Of a stretch of DNA of 64,000 bases, positions 8,507 through 17,440 are shown one piece after another (positions within the stretch are counted from its first letter, which is position 1; every line of letters starts with the position of its first letter). The translations under genes and the position numbers were made by a program. Source of the DNA: an uncultured Christensenella sp. Lineage in GTDB: Bacteria > Bacillota > Clostridia > Christensenellales > UBA1242. Location: contig CASFFG010000001.1 in NCBI GenBank assembly GCA_949293905.1, positions 1-64,000 on the forward strand, in the 5' to 3' direction. The notes beneath the pieces are model-generated. The model was not told the DNA's origin and ran no database searches. It saw nothing but the letters and a program-made list of their open reading frames with translations.

Positions 8507-9967
8507 ATGAAATTATATGATATAATCTCAAATCTAAAATTTATAGGAATTAAAAACTATAAGGATATTGAAATTGATTCTCTAACTTGTTCAAGCAAAG
8601 AAAAGACAAGTGAAGGTATGTACTTTTGTATAAAGGGACTTAAAAATGATGGACACGAATATGCAGAAGAAAGTATAAAAAATGGTGCCGTGTGCTTAGT
8701 GGTAGAGCGTTTTTTAGATTTATCAGTTACACAAATCTTAGTTGAAAATGTTCGCGCTACTATGTCGTACATTAGTTCAATCTTCTTTGGTACATATCGT
8801 TCAAAGATGAAATTTATTGGAATTAGTGGGACTAATGGAAAGACTACTACGACATTTTTAATTCGTGAAATTTTAACGAAACTAAATAAATCCGTTGGGC
8901 TTATCGGCACGGAGGGAGTGTATATAAATGATTTGTTGTTACCAAATGCGCTCACTACGCCTGACCCAATAGATTTGCACAAACTCATTCGAGATATGGA
9001 AGAAAATGGGTGTGAATATTGCGTTATGGAAGTTAGTGCACATTCGATAGCGCTAAATAAAATCGATAACATTTATTATGATGTGGCAGGGCTAACAAAT
9101 ATAACGAAAGACCACTTAGATTTTTTCAAAAACATGGATAATTATATTAAATGTAAGGCAAGTTTATTCGACTACAAGCACGCAAAGAGCGGAGTAATAA
9201 ATATAGACGCGAAGTTCAATCGCGACATATCAAAAAATGCCAATATAGACATAACTACATTAGGTAGGGACGGAGATTTAAAATTAATTTCATCAAATCA
9301 AACGCTAAAAGGGACAGACTTTAAATTTGAGTATAAGGGTAAAATTTATTCGTCACACACTAATCTAATGGGAGAATATAACCTGTCCAATGTGCTTATG
9401 GCGGTGGCGGTTATAGGTAGGCTTAATTTTGACATTAATGATATTTTAAAGGTAATAAAAGAGAGCAATTTTGTCATTCCGGGGCGATTTAATGTTTTAA
9501 ATATTGACGCAGATTTCCATGTGATAGTTGATTATGCACACACCCCAGACGGAATAGCGAATATTCTATCAACAATTAAAAAACTTCCTATCTCACGACT
9601 TATCACAGTATTTGGCTGTGGTGGAGATAGAGATAAGACAAAACGAAATGAAATGTGCTCGACCGCACTAGCATTTAGCAATTTAGTCGTGGTGACGAGC
9701 GACAATCCAAGAAGTGAGAATCCTGATATGATAATTGACGATGTTGTGCGCGGTATGGAGAGTAAAAATCTAACACGAATTACAGATAGAAAGTCTGCTA
9801 TTGAGTACGCACTAAGTATTGCGAAAAAGGGCGATGTCGTAGCAATTTTAGGAAAAGGTGCAGAAAATTATCAAGAGATTAAAGGAGTAAAATATCCATT
9901 TAGCGATTACAAGATAGTTGAAGAATATTTTAAATTAAATGAAAACAAAAAAAGGGTTAAGGCATGA
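8507..9967 (+). CDS. murE: UDP-MurNAc-tripeptide synthetase, meso-DAP type
   Basis: Adds the third amino acid to UDP-MurNAc-L-Ala-D-Glu in the cytoplasm. The 486-residue protein has the Mur ligase ATP loop GTNGKTTT (near residue 108) and the family motifs EVSAHS and GRFN. The substrate-selecting motif is D399-N-P-R402 (DNPRSE), which in characterised MurE enzymes binds meso-diaminopimelate; lysine-adding enzymes differ here. The start has a GGGGTG ribosome binding site. It overlaps mraY by 4 nt (ATGA). No murF follows it, unlike the usual dcw order. Confidence 0.96.
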   Translation: MKLYDIISNLKFIGIKNYKDIEIDSLTCSSKEKTSEGMYFCIKGLKNDGHEYAEESIKNGAVCLVVERFLDLSVTQILVENVRATMSYISSIFFGTYRSKMKFIGISGTNGKTTTTFLIREILTKLNKSVGLIGTEGVYINDLLLPNALTTPDPIDLHKLIRDMEENGCEYCVMEVSAHSIALNKIDNIYYDVAGLTNITKDHLDFFKNMDNYIKCKASLFDYKHAKSGVINIDAKFNRDISKNANIDITTLGRDGDLKLISSNQTLKGTDFKFEYKGKIYSSHTNLMGEYNLSNVLMAVAVIGRLNFDINDILKVIKESNFVIPGRFNVLNIDADFHVIVDYAHTPDGIANILSTIKKLPISRLITVFGCGGDRDKTKRNEMCSTALAFSNLVVVTSDNPRSENPDMIIDDVVRGMESKNLTRITDRKSAIEYALSIAKKGDVVAILGKGAENYQEIKGVKYPFSDYKIVEEYFKLNENKKRVKA

Positions 9968-10959
9968 TAAAAATTTTACTTGCATTTATATTAAGTTTTC
10001 TTTTAAGCCTAATTTTAATGCCGTTAATAAAGAAGGTTTTTAAGCGAATTCATGCTTCACAAACTATTTTAAAGTATGTCGAAAATCATAAAGAAAAGGA
10101 CGGTACTTTAACTATGGGTGGTGTAGTGTTTATAATATCTACACTTTTGCTTGTGTTTTTCTTTTTAAAGTACGATACGACATGGTTTATGTGTTTGCTC
10201 GTTAGTGTATTTTTTGGTGTACTTGGATTTATGGACGATTTTATTAAAGTAAAGTACAAACAAAACTTAGGATTAAGGGCGTATCAAAAAATTATTGGAC
10301 AAGTTGGAATTGCGGTTATATTTGCTCTTTATCTATACTTTTCTAATGTCGGTACAAGCATATTTTTACCATTCACTTCAAACTCTTTTGATTTAAAGTT
10401 CTTTATAATTCCGCTTGTTATAATCGTTCTTTTAGCCAGTACAAATAGTGTTAATTTGACGGACGGGCTAGACGGGCTAGCGGGAAGTGTAAGTCTAATT
10501 TATCTAGTCTTTTTCACAATAATCACAACGATTATAAGTGGTGTTTTATATTCACAAGGGGTTACGGGTGAGATAATTCAAAACACTGAGAGTTTAGCGG
10601 TTATTAGCATGTTACTCTGTGGGTCTATACTTGCATTCTTGCTATTTAACACCAATAAAGCATCAATCTTCATGGGTGATGTCGGTTCACTTTGTCTAGG
10701 CGGATACATTGGTGCTAGTGCGTGCGTTTTAGGACAGGAATTGTTGCTTTTAATTCTTGGTTTTTGCTTCGTTATATCTGCAGTATCGGTAATATTACAA
10801 GTATTGGTATTTAAACTAAAACGAAAACGAATTTTTAAAATGGCACCCTTTCACCATCATCTCCAACTTTCAGGGCTGAGTGAAGCAAAAGTCGTGGCGA
10901 TTTACTCGTCGATAACACTAATTTTGGGTGTAATTTGCGTTATTTTATATCTTTTATGA
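9964..10959 (+). CDS. mraY: Phospho-MurNAc-pentapeptide transferase
   Basis: Integral membrane enzyme making lipid I from UDP-MurNAc-pentapeptide and undecaprenyl phosphate. The 331-residue protein has about ten hydrophobic segments. Seen: TMGG near residue 49, the FMDDFIK Asp pair, NLTDGLDGLAG with D167 and D170, FMGDVGSL, and MAPFHHHLQ near the end, all hallmarks of bacterial MraY. It is coupled to murE by an ATGA overlap and followed 50 nt later by murD. Confidence 0.97.
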   Translation: MIKILLAFILSFLLSLILMPLIKKVFKRIHASQTILKYVENHKEKDGTLTMGGVVFIISTLLLVFFFLKYDTTWFMCLLVSVFFGVLGFMDDFIKVKYKQNLGLRAYQKIIGQVGIAVIFALYLYFSNVGTSIFLPFTSNSFDLKFFIIPLVIIVLLASTNSVNLTDGLDGLAGSVSLIYLVFFTIITTIISGVLYSQGVTGEIIQNTESLAVISMLLCGSILAFLLFNTNKASIFMGDVGSLCLGGYIGASACVLGQELLLLILGFCFVISAVSVILQVLVFKLKRKRIFKMAPFHHHLQLSGLSEAKVVAIYSSITLILGVICVILYLL

Positions 10960-11009
10960 TAATTTTATATCATTTGTAATAAATTGAGGAATTAAAAATA
11001 AGATTAAAT

Positions 11010-12323
11010 ATGAAAAATAATTTTAAACATAAAAATGTGCTAGTCTATGGCGTGTCTATTTCGGGCGAGTGGGCGAGTAGATTACTGAATAAACTTAAAG
11101 CAAATGTATATATTTATGACGACGATAAAGGTCGGTTGAACAAAGCAAAAATAAAAAATGCTTATTTAATACACGAACTGAATGAGATGCTAATCGGTCA
11201 GTTTGACTTTTTAGTTGTATCGCCGTCGATTCCGCTAGATAATCCGTATTTAATGATTGCAAAAAGGCTAAACAAACGAATTTATAGTGAAGTGGAGTTT
11301 GCAAGTCTTTTTTCACGCAATCTAGTTGCAATAACTGGGACAAACGGGAAAACTACCACAGTAGAGTTGACCGCAAAAATGCTCAGCAAGAAGTGTAAGG
11401 CGGTAGCATGTGGGAACAACGGCTACCCACTATCGCGCGCAGTGATTGAAAACAAACGCGCAGTCCATGTAGTAGAAGTGAGCAGTTTTATGCTAGAGCA
11501 TTCTTCCTCGTTTAATCCGCATATTGCCACAATTACTAATATAGCACCAGACCACATTATTCGTCACAAAACTATGGACGAATACACGCAACTTAAATTC
11601 TCAATTTTTAAAAACTTAACGATAAAAGACTATGCCGTTATAAACTTAGATCTAGATATTCGTCCGTCACGCGATTGTATATGTATAACATACTCGCAAA
11701 AACATATGGCGGACATCTATTTAAAAAATGGGTACATATATTTACGCGAAAATCGCCTAATCGCTCTAAACGAACTAAAATTAAAGGGTGAACACAATAT
11801 CTATAATGCTATGTGTGCAATCGCGATTGCATATATCTATAAAGTTCCGCTAAATAAGATGAGAGAAGTGCTTCGTGAGTATAACTCGGCGGAATTTCGT
11901 GCGCAGGTCGTTGGGAAGATAAACGATATAACCTTTATAAATGATAGTAAATCTACAAACATCGCATCAACTTTAGCGTGTGTGAATAGTCTAAACACAT
12001 CAATTATTCTTTTACTTGGCGGGCAGGAAAAGGGTTTAGATTACAGTGAATTGTTTAAAAGTTTACCAAAGCGTATAAAACAAGTCGTTGCATTTGGTGA
12101 AATCGCGGACAAACTAGTCATGCAAAATACAGATTTTAAAATTGAAAAGGTAGATGACCTAAATTCTGCTTTTGAGTTTGCTGTAAATATCGCTAATCCG
12201 TTGGACGCAATAGTTCTATCTCCGGCAAGTGCAAGTTATGACCAATTTTTAAATTATATAGAGCGTGGAAAAGCGTTCAATAATTTGGTGCACGAATATG
12301 AAAAGAACAGGCAAAATAGATAG
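11010..12323 (+). CDS. murD: UDP-MurNAc-L-Ala:D-Glu ligase
   Basis: Cytoplasmic Mur ligase adding D-Glu to UDP-MurNAc-L-Ala. The 437-residue protein begins with a Rossmann-like UDP-binding domain (VLVYGVSISGEWAS), then the ATP loop GTNGKTT at 110-116, HVVEVSSFML, and NIAPDHIIRH. The C-terminal domain carries FINDSKSTNIASTLA, LLGGQEKGLDY and SPASASYDQF, which identify MurD among the Mur ligases. The N-terminal GxGxSG loop is divergent (YGVSISG). The GAGGA sequence upstream lies too far for a normal ribosome binding site. ftsW starts inside its 3' end, so the two are translationally coupled. Confidence 0.95.
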   Translation: MKNNFKHKNVLVYGVSISGEWASRLLNKLKANVYIYDDDKGRLNKAKIKNAYLIHELNEMLIGQFDFLVVSPSIPLDNPYLMIAKRLNKRIYSEVEFASLFSRNLVAITGTNGKTTTVELTAKMLSKKCKAVACGNNGYPLSRAVIENKRAVHVVEVSSFMLEHSSSFNPHIATITNIAPDHIIRHKTMDEYTQLKFSIFKNLTIKDYAVINLDLDIRPSRDCICITYSQKHMADIYLKNGYIYLRENRLIALNELKLKGEHNIYNAMCAIAIAYIYKVPLNKMREVLREYNSAEFRAQVVGKINDITFINDSKSTNIASTLACVNSLNTSIILLLGGQEKGLDYSELFKSLPKRIKQVVAFGEIADKLVMQNTDFKIEKVDDLNSAFEFAVNIANPLDAIVLSPASASYDQFLNYIERGKAFNNLVHEYEKNRQNR

Positions 12324-13416
12324 CATAATTATAATCACATGCACACTAGCACTCGTCATTTTTGGTTGTATCATGGTGTATAGTGCAAGTAAATATTCGG
12401 CAGAAGTGAATTTCAATGACGAGTATTTTTACTTAAAAAAGCAGATTATAGGTGTTATAATCGGCATTGTGGGACTCACAATTTGTTCTTTTATAAATAA
12501 TAAGGTATATAAGAAGTTTTACTGGGTTTTCTATTTCGTTGGGATAGTGTTTTTGGTGTTGGTATTTATTCCAGGACTATCTAGAACGAGTTATGGTGCA
12601 ACTAGGTGGATAGGAATAGGGAATTTCACAATTCAGCCGAGCGAAATAGCAAAATTTTGTCTAGTCTTTTTCTTGGCGGGATATTTAGCGGACGGGGATA
12701 AGTTGAGTCGGGTTAAGCATATTTTAATTACACTATCTCTTGGCGGAATTTATTGTATTCTTATTATGTTAGAGCCAAATATGTCTATCACTATGTGCGT
12801 GGCATTTACACTCATTTTTATGCTATTTGTCGGCGGAATGAGATTAAAGGTTTTCGGTATTATGATAGTTCCTGCTATCGCATTAGTAGTAGCGCTTATA
12901 ATGATGGAGCCGTATAGACTAAGCCGTATAATCGCGTTTATTGACCCGTGGCAAAATCCGCTTGAAGAAGGCTACCAACTCATACAGTCACTTTATGCTA
13001 TCGGTAGCGGTGGATTTTGGGGAGTGGGGCTGTTTAATAGTAGACAGGCTGAATTATTCCTTCCGTTTAGCGAGAGTGATTTTATATTTTCAATCATAGC
13101 GGAAGAATTAGGTTTCTTTGGTTGTACGATAGTTGTACTCGTCTTTTTAGCGTTAATCATCAGCATTTTCCGTGTCGGTATGCGCGCAAACAATAAGTTT
13201 TCCGCATTTTTATGCTTTGGTATAGGTGCGATAATCTCAATACAAGTCATATTAAATATCGCGGTCGTGTCTGGTTCAATTCCACCAACAGGGCTACCGC
13301 TTCCATTTATCAGCGCAGGTAGCACATCGCTCTTAGTCTTTATGTCCGCCATAGGAGTTGTTTTAAATGTTAATAAACAAACAAAAAAAGAAGAAAACTT
13401 ATACGCTATAAAATAG
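12298..13416 (+). CDS. ftsW: Septal peptidoglycan polymerase FtsW (SEDS family)
   Basis: SEDS glycosyltransferase polymerising lipid II at the septum together with a class B PBP. From the ATG at 12298 it has 372 residues with about ten membrane helices. Seen: ARRWI-like GATRWIGIGNFTIQPSEIAKF, the loop DPWQNPLEEGYQLIQS, and GLPLPFISAGSTSLL near the C-terminus. It overlaps the end of murD by 26 nt. An upstream extension of the frame lies within murD and is unlikely. FtsW, RodA and SpoVE are hard to separate by motif; the position next to murD favours FtsW/SpoVE. murG, which normally follows, is absent. Confidence 0.93.
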   Translation: MKRTGKIDSIIIITCTLALVIFGCIMVYSASKYSAEVNFNDEYFYLKKQIIGVIIGIVGLTICSFINNKVYKKFYWVFYFVGIVFLVLVFIPGLSRTSYGATRWIGIGNFTIQPSEIAKFCLVFFLAGYLADGDKLSRVKHILITLSLGGIYCILIMLEPNMSITMCVAFTLIFMLFVGGMRLKVFGIMIVPAIALVVALIMMEPYRLSRIIAFIDPWQNPLEEGYQLIQSLYAIGSGGFWGVGLFNSRQAELFLPFSESDFIFSIIAEELGFFGCTIVVLVFLALIISIFRVGMRANNKFSAFLCFGIGAIISIQVILNIAVVSGSIPPTGLPLPFISAGSTSLLVFMSAIGVVLNVNKQTKKEENLYAIK

Positions 13417-13421
13417 GATAT

Positions 13422-13450
13422 TTGACAAAATGACTATTATGTAATAAAAT
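13422..13450 (+). promoter_or_regulatory. Promoter of the GNAT gene, predicted leaderless
   Basis: TTGACA (13422-13427), a 17-nt spacer and TAAAAT (13445-13450), then 6 nt to the ATG at 13457. No ribosome binding site. Confidence 0.75.
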
Positions 13451-13456
13451 TAACAC

Positions 13457-13903
13457 ATGATTTGGCTTAGGAAGTTAAATAAAAATGATTTAGATTTTTT
13501 AGTTCAAAATTTTCCATATTATTTTTTTAAACAAGATAAAGAGTTTATTGAAAATACACTAAATGGCTGGCTTAACGAAAATGAAGATAAAGTAACATTT
13601 ACTCGTTGCATAATGCTAGATGACGAACCTATTGGAATAATAAGTATGAGCGAAAAGGAAGATAAGTGCGTAGGTTTTGGAATAGCATTGCTTGAAAGAT
13701 ATCGTGGAAATGGTTATTCTAGTGTGGCATTTGACTTAGCAAAACCTTATTTAATTTCGCATGGGATAACAAAAATTAAATCTTCTTGCTCGGCTAAAAA
13801 TCTATCTAGTAAGCATATGCATGAAAAATTAGGTTTTAAATTGATTAAAACTGAGATAAATCACGTTGGGAACGAAATGCATAGATTTGAATATGATTTT
13901 TAA
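13457..13903 (+). CDS. GNAT-family N-acetyltransferase
   Basis: The 148-residue protein has a GNAT fold. The acetyl-CoA loop region reads FGIALLERYRGNGYSSVAFDLA, where RGNGYS matches the R/Q-x-x-G-x-G/A pyrophosphate-binding motif. The C-terminal CSAKNLSSKHMHEKLGFKL is the usual NxxSxxxxEKxGF element. The substrate is unknown; relatives include protein N-terminal (RimJ/RimL) and small-molecule acetyltransferases. It interrupts the division cluster exactly where murG normally stands and has its own leaderless-type promoter, which suggests insertion or rearrangement rather than a wall role. Confidence 0.88.
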   Translation: MIWLRKLNKNDLDFLVQNFPYYFFKQDKEFIENTLNGWLNENEDKVTFTRCIMLDDEPIGIISMSEKEDKCVGFGIALLERYRGNGYSSVAFDLAKPYLISHGITKIKSSCSAKNLSSKHMHEKLGFKLIKTEINHVGNEMHRFEYDF

Positions 13904-14016
13904 GATATAAAATTTATATTCGCATTAGATTTATTTGTATTGACAAAATAAACGAAAATATTTTAAGTTATAAAACAATTTTTGTCGCAAGAAACTGAAT
14001 TTTCATAAAATTATAT

Positions 14017-15291
14017 ATGAGAGTGATTTCAAGCGACAAATTTTTAATTCATGGCGGAAATAAATTAAATGGAAAAATAGAAATCCAAACTTCAAAAAAT
14101 GCCGTCCTTCCAATAATGTCGGCGAGCATTATGTCGAGTAGTCCCGTTAGAATAATCGATGTGCCTGACATTTTAGATGTAGATAATATGCTAAAAATCT
14201 TAACTAGACTGGGTGCAAAAATACACATAGACGGTAGAGATATTATAATCGACCCGCGTAGAATTAAAGATGTTGAACTAGATTGTAATTTAACAAAAAC
14301 CATGCGGTCGTCCGTCTTTTTGCTAGGCGCGATGCTCGCAAAATTTAAGCATGCATGTATCGCACTTCCGGGCGGTTGTAATATTGGCGATAGACCGATA
14401 GATATTCATATATCAGCCTTAAAGAGATTAGGTGTTGAAGTGGAGGAGGTAGGAGAAGAATTGAAATTTACCCTTAAATGTTTTCGCCCAAGAAAAATTA
14501 AGTTAAAAATTCCCAGTGTAGGGGCTACTGAAAATATTATTCAATTCGCTTGTCTAAATTCTGGGAAAACCGTAATTTTAAATCCCGCACGCGAGCCAGA
14601 GATAGTAGATTTATGTAATTTCTTATCTAAGATGGGAGCAAAAATTCTCGGCGCAGGTACAAAAAGAATTACAATATATGGTGTAGATAGTCTAACAGGA
14701 GTACAGTATAAGCCGATAAGCGATAGGATAGTTGCAGGGACTATAATGTGTGCAGTAGCAGGTTGTGGCGGAGATGTAAAACTTAAAAACACTATTCCAC
14801 TACATAATTCAATATTAATAAAAAAACTTATTAAAATGGGTTGTCAAATTGATACAAAAAATGATATAATTCATATTAGGAGTAATGGTACTCTTATTTC
14901 TCCTGACGAAATTAGCACGGGTTATTACCCTGATTTCCCTACCGATTTGCAGTCTATAATGCTTGCTATAACTAGTTGTGCTAAAGGGGAAACAAAGATA
15001 AAAGAAAATATCTTTAATTCTCGTTTTAAGACAGCAGAAGAACTCAAAAAAATTGGTGCTGAAATCAAAATGTATTCTACCCATCTAGTGAAAGTTAGCG
15101 GGGCAGATAGATTATCAGGTGGGAAAGTTAGTGCATACGATTTACGCGGTGGAGCGGGACTTGTCCTTGCTGGCTTGATAGCAAGCGGGGATACAGAAGT
15201 CGAAAATGTTCATTTTATTGACCGTGGTTACGAGCATTTAGAAAAGCAGTTAAATTCATTAGGAGCAAATATAGAACGAATAAGCAAATGA
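14017..15291 (+). CDS. murA: UDP-GlcNAc 1-carboxyvinyltransferase
   Basis: First committed step of peptidoglycan synthesis: transfer of enolpyruvate from PEP to UDP-GlcNAc. The 424-residue length is normal. Catalytic residues are seen: K27 in TSKNAVLP, C121 in LPGGCNIGDRP (the fosfomycin-target Cys) and D310 in FPTDLQ. The end contains FIDRGYEHLEKQL. No Shine-Dalgarno sequence precedes the ATG. Two promoter candidates exist: TTGACA at 13940 with an 18-nt spacer, and a weaker TTGTCG/TAAAAT whose -10 box (14006-14011) lies 5 nt before the ATG. It overlaps divIB by 4 nt. Confidence 0.97.
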   Translation: MRVISSDKFLIHGGNKLNGKIEIQTSKNAVLPIMSASIMSSSPVRIIDVPDILDVDNMLKILTRLGAKIHIDGRDIIIDPRRIKDVELDCNLTKTMRSSVFLLGAMLAKFKHACIALPGGCNIGDRPIDIHISALKRLGVEVEEVGEELKFTLKCFRPRKIKLKIPSVGATENIIQFACLNSGKTVILNPAREPEIVDLCNFLSKMGAKILGAGTKRITIYGVDSLTGVQYKPISDRIVAGTIMCAVAGCGGDVKLKNTIPLHNSILIKKLIKMGCQIDTKNDIIHIRSNGTLISPDEISTGYYPDFPTDLQSIMLAITSCAKGETKIKENIFNSRFKTAEELKKIGAEIKMYSTHLVKVSGADRLSGGKVSAYDLRGGAGLVLAGLIASGDTEVENVHFIDRGYEHLEKQLNSLGANIERISK

Positions 15292-16091
15292 CAAAGAAAG
15301 GACACATTATTTTATGGATAGTTTTGTTATCAGTTTTTGCACTGATAGTTATTTTATTTGGTGCAGTCTTTCTTGTTCGTAGACAGAATGTTGTATCGGT
15401 TGACGGAAGTGAATTAAATTACACTAGTGAAGAGATAATAACTTCTGCTGGTATAGAATATAATAGTCCAATTTTTATGTTGGACAAAGATTCCGCTATA
15501 GCGAGAGTAGAAGCGACTTTCCCTAATATTAAGGTCGTACAAATAAAAACTGTAAGCGTTATGGGGATAGAAATATGTGTTCGTTCGCGATATCCTATGT
15601 ACTACGCATTAGATAACAATAACTATTATGTGTTAGACGAAGAACTTAAAATTTTAGAAATATCTTCGAATCAGCCAGAAAATCTCATCAGGATAGATGA
15701 AGAACTGGGAATTACTTCGTCTAATAAGGTGTGTGACTTTGTTGGTAGTGAATTGCAATCGAGCGTTGCGGACGGTCTATTTACCGCAATGTATGAATAT
15801 GTTACTGATATAACAGGAGAGAGAGTTGACCGCGACGGAATTAAAGAACTAATAACGAGTATAAAATTAGAAGATGTCGGCTATTATGTACTGAATATAC
15901 AGACACGCGCGGGAGTAAAAATTCGTATTGCTCGCCCGAGTGAAAATTTGGGCTATAAAGTTAATGTTTGTTTTGCGACATATAACAAACTTGCTAGCGG
16001 GGAGACAAGTGGAACAATCACAGCAGGCACAATAAAATTCTTGTACGATTCTAATGGCAACGAAATAATAGGCTATTCTCTTGAAGACTAG
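15288..16091 (+). CDS. divIB: Cell-division protein FtsQ/DivIB with POTRA domain
   Basis: Bitopic divisome protein bridging cytoplasmic and periseptal components. The 267-residue protein has a membrane helix at about 7-28, then a POTRA domain starting VVSVDGSELNYTSEEI and running to about residue 105 (ICVRSRYPMYYAL), followed by the FtsQ/DivIB beta domain. It is coupled to murA by an ATGA overlap and followed by an intrinsic terminator, so murA-divIB form one unit. The sequence is divergent, as usual for this family; position between murA and ftsA supports the call. Confidence 0.88.
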   Translation: MTKKGHIILWIVLLSVFALIVILFGAVFLVRRQNVVSVDGSELNYTSEEIITSAGIEYNSPIFMLDKDSAIARVEATFPNIKVVQIKTVSVMGIEICVRSRYPMYYALDNNNYYVLDEELKILEISSNQPENLIRIDEELGITSSNKVCDFVGSELQSSVADGLFTAMYEYVTDITGERVDRDGIKELITSIKLEDVGYYVLNIQTRAGVKIRIARPSENLGYKVNVCFATYNKLASGETSGTITAGTIKFLYDSNGNEIIGYSLED

Positions 16092-16107
16092 TTAAATAGA
16101 CAATCAC

Positions 16108-16132
16108 GCGGAAGAACAATTCCGCTTTTTTA
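16108..16132 (+). terminator. Intrinsic terminator after divIB
   Basis: GCGGAA (16108-16113), a 6-nt loop and TTCCGC (16120-16125), followed by T6. It separates murA-divIB from ftsA-ftsZ. Confidence 0.88.
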
Positions 16133-16268
16133 TTAGACATAGAATGTAAAAAATTAATAATCTTAGTGTATTTTATTTTTAACACATACAACATATTGTG
16201 TATTTTTTAAAAACTCAAAAAAATTTCACCAAAAATTGCTTAATTTTTTTAATTTATAATTAAAACAT

Positions 16269-16297
16269 TTGACTAAAAATATCAAATTTTATACAAT
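16269..16297 (+). promoter_or_regulatory. Promoter of ftsA-ftsZ
   Basis: TTGACT (16269-16274), a 17-nt spacer and TACAAT (16292-16297), giving a leader of about 18 nt that contains the GGGGG ribosome binding site. Confidence 0.7.
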
Positions 16298-16321
16298 CAT
16301 AATAGTTTAGTGGGGGTAATT

Positions 16322-17431
16322 TTGCTAAAAAAATTGAATTACATACTAGATATTGGGTCGTCTAAACTTTCACTACTCGCTATATCGCGTTTTGCCGGTA
16401 GCGTCCGTATAGTTACAAAAGAAGATATTTTATACGACGGATATATGGACGGTGAATTTTTGTCGTTAGATGATTTAGCCGATACTCTGGCTCAACTTAT
16501 TGGTAAGATGTCAGGGAAACTACGGAAGCCGATTTCAAAAATTTTAGTTGGCGTTCCTAGTGAATTTTCAAAGTGCGTATGTAAGCGCATATCACGCTCA
16601 TTCGTTGAACAACACAAAATAACGCAAGCGGACATTGTAGACTTATACGACTCGAACGCAGACTTTGGAGATAGTGAAGAGCATGCGGTCATAAATTATA
16701 GTCCAATGCAGTTCATTTTGGACGATAATGTTAGTACCCTTTCGCCAGTGGGGAAACGAACATCTGCTCTCACTTTGGACGCAAGTTTTATTTTGGCTAG
16801 AAAATCATTTTTAAACACCATGACCGAGTGCTTGAATTCGGTCGGAGTTGAAAATATTGATTTTATGTCAACCGCACTTGGTCAAGCCATGGTGTGTGCT
16901 AAGCAGTTTGAAGTAAAGCGACCGATTGCTGTGGTCGATGTTGGACACATTTCTACTAGCATATGTGTTTATAAAGGAGAAGGACTTGCATTCCTTAGTT
17001 CGTTGCCAATAGGCGGTGGCCATATATCTAGCGACATAATGCAGATTTTAGGTTTGAGTTTTAAGGACGCTGAATTAATTAAGCGTAAAGTGATATTGAC
17101 GATTGAAACGGAAAAGAACGAATACTATGAAACCTGTTCAAAAGGTAGTCTAATTAAAGCGCCGATTAATATCACTAACCAAATCGTAAAGAGTAGAATA
17201 GAATCTATCGCTCGCTCGATAGGGGACATGCTTTCAATAGACGATGTGTTCAAAGATATTGACTTATATTTGACGGGCGACGGTCTAGCGAATTTTAAAG
17301 GAGTAAAAAATATCTTTAAAGACATAATCGGTCTTAACATTTACGAATTTAAGAACCAGTTTGATAATTCGCGCGATAAATTCCAAACATCGCAAACAGG
17401 TCTAGTTGCGTTATCGCAAGTTGTAGTATAG
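16322..17431 (+). CDS. ftsA: Cell-division actin homologue FtsA
   Basis: Membrane-tethering partner of FtsZ. From the TTG at 16322 the protein has 369 residues. Actin-fold signatures: phosphate-1 motif LDIGSSKLSLLAI near the N-terminus and phosphate-2 motif VVDVGHISTSICVY near residue 208; LTGDGLANFKG supplies the adenosine loop. The in-frame GTG at 16310 overlaps the GTGGGGG ribosome binding site, so TTG (spacing about 4-5 nt) is preferred. It is 9 nt upstream of ftsZ. The C-terminus (QTGLVALSQVVV) lacks a clear amphipathic membrane-targeting helix, which is odd for FtsA and may mean another anchor is used. Confidence 0.88.
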   Translation: MLKKLNYILDIGSSKLSLLAISRFAGSVRIVTKEDILYDGYMDGEFLSLDDLADTLAQLIGKMSGKLRKPISKILVGVPSEFSKCVCKRISRSFVEQHKITQADIVDLYDSNADFGDSEEHAVINYSPMQFILDDNVSTLSPVGKRTSALTLDASFILARKSFLNTMTECLNSVGVENIDFMSTALGQAMVCAKQFEVKRPIAVVDVGHISTSICVYKGEGLAFLSSLPIGGGHISSDIMQILGLSFKDAELIKRKVILTIETEKNEYYETCSKGSLIKAPINITNQIVKSRIESIARSIGDMLSIDDVFKDIDLYLTGDGLANFKGVKNIFKDIIGLNIYEFKNQFDNSRDKFQTSQTGLVALSQVVV

Positions 17432-17440
17432 GAGGAAATT

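Noticed and set aside
8557..9072. A 171-codon minus-strand ORF opposite murE
   Set aside because: It lies wholly within a well-conserved Mur ligase gene, has no family features and lacks a ribosome binding site.
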